Assembly: GCA_017617475.1 (NCBI GenBank)
Contig: JAFZWC010000066.1
Location: forward strand, 1 to 52,310
Direction of reading: 5' to 3'
From: Bacteroidales bacterium
Lineage (GTDB): Bacteria > Bacteroidota > Bacteroidia > Bacteroidales > UBA932
DNA length: 52,310 nucleotides
This document shows positions 49,924 through 52,310 of the stretch, in pieces. Position 1 is the stretch's first letter. Each line of letters starts with the position of its first letter. The position numbers and the translations under genes were made by a program. The notes beneath the pieces were generated by a model. That model made no database searches and was not told the origin of the DNA. It worked only from the letters and a program-made list of their open reading frames with translations.

Positions 49924-51060
49924 TTAGGATTCCAGCGGAATGACGCCGATACCCGGACGGTCCGGCAGGGTGAGCTTGCCGTTCACCACCTTTACGCCGT
50001 CAAAGCGGTCGTTGGCGATGAGCAGGTTGCCATCCAGATCGGCAAAATCTACGTAAGGGGAGAACTGGGCGGCGGCACTTACGGCGCAGGAAGTCTCCGT
50101 CATGCAGCCCACCATTACCTTCATGCCCAGGGCGCGGGCCATGTTGGCCATCTTCCAGCCTTCGCGCATGCCGGTACATTTCATGAGCTTGATATTGATG
50201 CCGGTGTAGGCGCCCATCAGCGACGGGATGTCCTTCATGCGCTGGATGCTCTCATCGGCAAAGATGGGCAGCGGGCTGCGCTCCGTGAGCCAGGCAATGT
50301 CGTCCAGCCGCTCCTTGGGCATGGGCTGCTCCACCATCACAATGCCGTGTTCCTTGAGCCAGAAAATCTCGTCCAGGGCCTTGGAACGGTCTTTCCAACC
50401 CTGGTTGGCGTCTACGGCCAGCGGCACGTCCGTCACAGTGCGGATGGTCTCGATCATCTCGACATCCGTGTCCAGGCCCACCTTGACTTTCAGGATATTG
50501 AACTTGCCCACGGCTTCCAGGGTCTTTTCCTTCACCACTTCGGGAGTATCAATGCCGATAGTGAAAGTGGTGGAAGGAGCCTTTTCGGGATCCAGGCCCC
50601 AGATCTTGTACCAGGGCTGGCCCATGAGCTTGCCCACGAGGTCGTGCAGGGCTATGTCAATGGCGCACTTGGCGGCACCGTCCCCCTCCGAGAGGCTGTC
50701 CACATAGGTGAGGATGTCCTCCATCTTGAAGGGATCGTTGAACTGGGACAGGTCTACCTTGTTCAGGAAGTTGGTTACCGTTTCCACGCTCTGGCCCAGG
50801 TACGGGGGCATGGAGGCCTCGCCGTAACCGGTAACGCCCTCCCATTCAATCTCTACTTGAACGTCCGGCGTGGTGGTGCGGCTATAGCTGGCCACGGTGA
50901 ACACATGGGCCAGTTTGAGCTCATAGGGGAAGAACTTCATGTGAAGTTTGCCGTCGCCCTTGACGATGTTAAACTTCTGCGGGCCGTTGTTGCAGCCCAC
51001 CAGGGCAACGCCTGCCGCCGCCAGGGCGGAGGTTTTCAGAAAGTCGCGTCTATTCTGCAT
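49924..51060 (-). CDS. Dipeptide (L-Ala-D/L-Glu) epimerase, exported
   Basis: 378 residues of the enolase superfamily. N-terminal signal RRDFLKTSALAAAGVALVGC is Tat-like and ends in a lipobox (Cys23). Catalytic set: KVKVG (K191/K193), DANQGW (D218), EQPM (E244), ADES (D269) and INIKLMK (K291). These match the muconate-lactonising subgroup of dipeptide epimerases that turn L-Ala-D-Glu from murein into L-Ala-L-Glu. It overlaps the NlpC/P60 gene by 11 bases. Most epimerases of this kind are cytoplasmic, so the export signal points to periplasmic processing. Confidence 0.92.
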   Translation of the reverse strand: MQNRRDFLKTSALAAAGVALVGCNNGPQKFNIVKGDGKLHMKFFPYELKLAHVFTVASYSRTTTPDVQVEIEWEGVTGYGEASMPPYLGQSVETVTNFLNKVDLSQFNDPFKMEDILTYVDSLSEGDGAAKCAIDIALHDLVGKLMGQPWYKIWGLDPEKAPSTTFTIGIDTPEVVKEKTLEAVGKFNILKVKVGLDTDVEMIETIRTVTDVPLAVDANQGWKDRSKALDEIFWLKEHGIVMVEQPMPKERLDDIAWLTERSPLPIFADESIQRMKDIPSLMGAYTGINIKLMKCTGMREGWKMANMARALGMKVMVGCMTETSCAVSAAAQFSPYVDFADLDGNLLIANDRFDGVKVVNGKLTLPDRPGIGVIPLES

Positions 51061-52000
51061 AGTATGGATTGGTTATTGTCGTGTTAAGGCCCTCCATCTG
51101 GTTGATGTAAGGGAGGACGCGGTCGCCAAAGAGGAAGCGGCCGGTGTTATAGGCGTCATAAAGCGGGTCGGCAGGGTCGAAACTGCCAATCTGCACCAGG
51201 CCCATCGAATGGATGAAGCGGCCGCCACCCAGATAGAAGCCCACGTGGGAAGGACGCGGAGAACCGTCTTCCCGGATGCGGCCGAACATGACCAGGTCTC
51301 CGGGAACCAGCTGGGAGCGGTCTGTGATGCGCTCGCCGGTGAGGTAAATCTGGCTGCAGTCCCTGGGGATGATGATGTCGTGCATGTACAGCGTGGTGCG
51401 TACGAAGCCGCTGCAGTCCATGCCCTTGGGCGACATGCCGGCCCAAAGGTAGGGGAATCCCAGCATGCCCTGCGCGGTCTTGAGAATGGCTTCGGCACTC
51501 TGGTCCAGGCCTTTGCGCCAATCGGCCTCCGTCTTTGCAATCTTCTTGCTCACATAGCCCTCGCGGCCATCCGGGAAGCCCACCTTGAACCAGCTTCCTT
51601 TCTTGCCCAGGTACTTGAGACGGTCGCCGGCCACCACGTCCGAAACCACGGCGCTTTTGGCCGATGCTTCCTTGTACACGATGCCGGTAAGTTCCGTGAC
51701 GATGACCTTCGGGGCTACGTTCCAGGCATGATACTGCTCAAAGGTCATCTTGGTGATGCCCGCATAGTGCACCCAGCCGGTGTAAGTGTCCGGCGTCTGC
51801 ACCTGCGGCCAGGGGTTGCCGTTGTCACTGATCTGGAGAATATGCACCGGCGTGCCCAGCAGAGCCTGGGAGGTCATTTCGGCATCAAAATCGGCCGTAC
51901 GCCTTAAATTGCAAACGGAAATATTAACCACGCCATATCCTTGACAGAAGGCGTTGAGGCAGCATAATAAAGCCACCAGGGAAGTGGTCAGTTTATTCAT
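51050..52000 (-). CDS. NlpC/P60 endopeptidase with SH3 domains (YkfC-like)
   Basis: 316 residues with signal peptide (to ~19). Two bacterial SH3-like domains (~22-85 and ~98-155, SWFKVGFPDGREGYVSKK) precede the C40 domain: PKGMDCSGFVRT (Cys196), SPRPSHVGFYLGGGRFIHS (His252, His264). The architecture matches YkfC-type gamma-D-Glu-L-diamino acid endopeptidases that need a free N-terminal L-Ala, releasing L-Ala-D-Glu for the epimerase encoded next. It is first in the five-gene operon. A minus-strand TATATTTG (52005-52012) ends 4 bases before the ATG. Confidence 0.93.
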   Translation of the reverse strand: MNKLTTSLVALLCCLNAFCQGYGVVNISVCNLRRTADFDAEMTSQALLGTPVHILQISDNGNPWPQVQTPDTYTGWVHYAGITKMTFEQYHAWNVAPKVIVTELTGIVYKEASAKSAVVSDVVAGDRLKYLGKKGSWFKVGFPDGREGYVSKKIAKTEADWRKGLDQSAEAILKTAQGMLGFPYLWAGMSPKGMDCSGFVRTTLYMHDIIIPRDCSQIYLTGERITDRSQLVPGDLVMFGRIREDGSPRPSHVGFYLGGGRFIHSMGLVQIGSFDPADPLYDAYNTGRFLFGDRVLPYINQMEGLNTTITNPYYAE

Positions 52001-52004
52001 ACCT

Positions 52005-52012
52005 CAAATATA
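52005..52012 (-). promoter_or_regulatory. -7 promoter element of the murein-peptide operon
   Basis: TATATTTG on the minus strand, 4 bases before ATG 52000, implying a leaderless mRNA. No good -33 box at 19-20 bases; TTG at 52035-52037 (minus) is 22 bases away. Confidence 0.5.
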
Positions 52013-52013
52013 A

Positions 52014-52050
52014 TAAAAAAAGCCAGCCTTTTTTCAAGGCTGGCTAAATT
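52014..52050 (-). terminator. Terminator of the S1-domain gene
   Basis: Stem AGCCAGCCTT (52021-52030)/AAGGCTGGCT (52036-52045) with loop TTTTC, followed by a T-run on the minus strand. It separates the window-end gene from the murein-peptide operon. Confidence 0.88.
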
Positions 52051-52065
52051 TTTAAAAAAGTTGAC

Positions 52066-52310
52066 TTAGAAAACGTCGGGCTCGTTGGTCTTGGGCTCTT
52101 CGTTGTTTTCGAAGCGGGGCTTGCGGGGACGGTTGTCGTCGCGGCGGGGGCCACGGTCGCCGTCACGGCGGGGCTTGCGGTCGCCTTCGCGGCGGTCACC
52201 ACCCTCGCGGCGGGGTCCGCGGTCGCCATCGCGCCTCGGGCCACGGCCTTCGCGCTTGGGCTCCACATAGCCTTCTGGCTTCTCGGTGAGGGCGCGCATG
52301 GAAAGGCGCA
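52066..52310 (-). CDS. 3' end of an S1-domain RNA-binding protein, possibly PNPase, with basic tail
   Basis: Only the last ~81 residues lie in the window; the frame runs off the edge. It begins RLSMRALTEKPEGYVEPKRE, which looks like the final strand of an S1 domain, as at the end of polynucleotide phosphorylase. It continues into a tail of RDGDRGPRRE-type repeats and ends EPKTNEPDVF. Arg/Asp/Gly-rich tails are common on Bacteroidota RNA-binding proteins. Which S1 protein this is cannot be settled here. Confidence 0.6.
   Translation of the reverse strand, partial: RLSMRALTEKPEGYVEPKREGRGPRRDGDRGPRREGGDRREGDRKPRRDGDRGPRRDDNRPRKPRFENNEEPKTNEPDVF

Overview
The window reads as a chromosomal segment of a Bacteroidales bacterium (phylum Bacteroidota) with a fairly GC-rich genome. 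Three signs support this. Promoters match the Bacteroidota sigma pattern (TTTG or TTGG, about 19 bases, then TAnnTTTG). Gene neighbourhoods such as YtxH/holin, a zinc-less DksA-like protein next to LspA, and AmgK-RapZ/MurU are typical of the group. Secreted proteins are mostly lipoproteins or signal-peptide hydrolases. The species cannot be told from the sequence.

Layout. 1-5790: glycogen metabolism (3' end of a GT4 glycosyltransferase, a GH57 glucanase, and a single 1412-residue protein joining a GT3 glycogen synthase to a glycogen phosphorylase). 5772-15952: housekeeping (RibF, an AGCS amino-acid symporter, GreA, a HIT protein, a thioredoxin-fold lipoprotein, TsaB, CvpA, IleS, a DksA-like protein, LspA). 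15922-18098: cell-wall sugar recycling (MurU-like uridylyltransferase and an AmgK-like kinase fused to a RapZ C-terminal domain). 18114-21166: tRNA-Ser(UGA), a CarboxypepD_reg-like exported protein, tRNA-Val(CAC), YbaK, YtxH and a holin-like membrane protein. 21188-27400: an AraC regulator divergent from a TolC/HlyD/ABC-2/ABC-2 export operon with no ATPase gene. 27511-33526: a zinc metallopeptidase, then a three-gene operon (SASA esterase, BNR-propeller lipoprotein, GH2).

33608-45370 is the accessory part: a DUF4838-like lipoprotein, an XRE-MNT/HEPN toxin-antitoxin pair, a five-repeat beta-flower protein, a ThuA/metallophosphoesterase/GntP operon, a 57-residue winged-helix protein, nitroreductase, an inositol-phosphatase-family protein, a GH106 rhamnosidase, an EEP-family hydrolase, and an XRE-HTH protein with a C-terminal PBECR-like nuclease domain. 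That last gene sits between 18-bp direct repeats beside tRNA-Ser(CGA). 45772-52000 is a compact five-gene operon that looks like murein-peptide catabolism (NlpC/P60 endopeptidase, dipeptide epimerase, two membrane proteins, and a C69 dipeptidase fused to a BNR propeller). The window ends in the 3' end of an S1-domain RNA-binding protein, possibly PNPase.

The most unusual signals are: small dispersed repeats read in frame inside the essential genes tsaB and ileS; a palindrome inside ribF; the XRE-PBECR cassette between direct repeats; the fusions of glycogen synthase with phosphorylase, AmgK with RapZ-C, and C69 with BNR; a terminator-like hairpin in the greA leader; and promoters that abut start codons.
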